Source: Candidatus Buchananbacteria bacterium RIFCSPHIGHO2_02_FULL_56_16 (GTDB lineage: Bacteria; Patescibacteriota; Patescibacteriia; Buchananbacterales; UBA6539). Taken from it: 32,514 nucleotides of DNA. The notes beneath the pieces are model-generated. The model was not told the DNA's origin and searched no databases. It saw only the letters and a program-made list of their open reading frames with translations. Of this stretch, positions 32,337-32,514 are shown one piece after another (positions within the stretch are counted from its first letter, which is position 1; every line of letters starts with the position of its first letter). A program made the translations under genes and the position numbers. The stretch spans positions 5,879 to 38,392 of the forward strand of contig MHIL01000010.1 in assembly GCA_001817495.1 (NCBI GenBank), in the 5' to 3' direction.

Positions 32337-32514
32337 TCAACGAGCGGCAGCGGGCGGGGCTGACGCCGGCGTGGTCGAGGCGGTAATCACTTGCCCCTTG
32401 ACGAGATCTCGGTAGGTTCCCATCTGGGTGACGCCGTTGCGGAACACCATCGTGCCGTCAGGCTCGGTGGTTCCGACCTGCGGCCAGACGGCCTTGAGGG
32501 CTTGATAGATCTCG
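32337..32514 (-). CDS. C-terminal end of an unknown protein (5' end outside window)
   Basis: The last 58 residues of a minus-strand gene: EIYQALKAVWPQVGTTEPDG, then FRNGVTQMGTYRDLVKGQV and a low-complexity tail STTPASAPPAAAR before the stop at 32337. The Ala/Pro tail is like the linker of the next protein. No family recognised; cut by the window edge. Confidence 0.6.
   Translation of the reverse strand, partial: EIYQALKAVWPQVGTTEPDGTMVFRNGVTQMGTYRDLVKGQVITASTTPASAPPAAAR

Overview
The window reads as a stretch of a GC-rich Patescibacteria (Candidate Phyla Radiation) genome, most likely a Parcubacteria-type lineage. The main pointers are the exported protein at 3746-4750, whose N-terminal block (YYVASDGKRYVYPNE ... 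VYAVSKNGKLRWV) is a hallmark of that group, compact head-to-tail operons, many genes with no Shine-Dalgarno sequence, and intergenic spaces filled with short iterated words. The standard bacterial code fits throughout. Assignment to the phylum is inference from protein style, not from a marker gene.

Layout. 1-2000 (+): the end of a LexA/UmuD-type self-cleaving repressor and a Y-family DNA polymerase, separated by an 18-bp tandem array. 2000-4800 (-): a YggT-like membrane protein, a DUF3008 protein, two small unknown proteins with strong ribosome binding sites, and the exported CPR-type protein. 5000-10260 (+): a MacA-like adaptor, a separate ATPase and two MacB-like permeases, each gene preceded by its own kind of low-complexity repeat. 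10460-15400 (-): two diverged paralogues of unknown function that share an almost identical upstream block, then a class I/II aminotransferase overlapped by a diaminopimelate-decarboxylase-like enzyme. 15570-32514 (-): a long copper and thiol-redox island.

The island holds a CopA-type (CPC) and a CopB-type (CPH) copper ATPase, a free HMA metallochaperone, a fused HMA / DsbD-like / cupredoxin membrane protein, a CsoR-family repressor with an operator-like palindrome over its promoter, a multicopper oxidase, DUF302, DUF2933, DUF3105 and two DUF5676 proteins, a DsbA-like thioredoxin, a CcdA-like electron carrier, a DUF1573 protein and several small membrane proteins. Together they suggest sensing of copper in the cytoplasm, export by the ATPases, oxidation of Cu(I) outside the membrane, and maintenance of disulfides at the same surface. 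Sensing, export and oxidation follow from family knowledge; the linkage to disulfide chemistry is inference from gene order.

The most unusual non-coding signals are (i) a roughly 105-bp repeat present as two inverted, essentially identical copies 9 kb apart, with a partial third copy; (ii) a 92-bp regulatory block about 97% identical in front of two genes whose proteins have diverged strongly; and (iii) two promoters whose -10 box lies six bases from the start codon, implying leaderless mRNAs, in front of two related two-helix membrane proteins.
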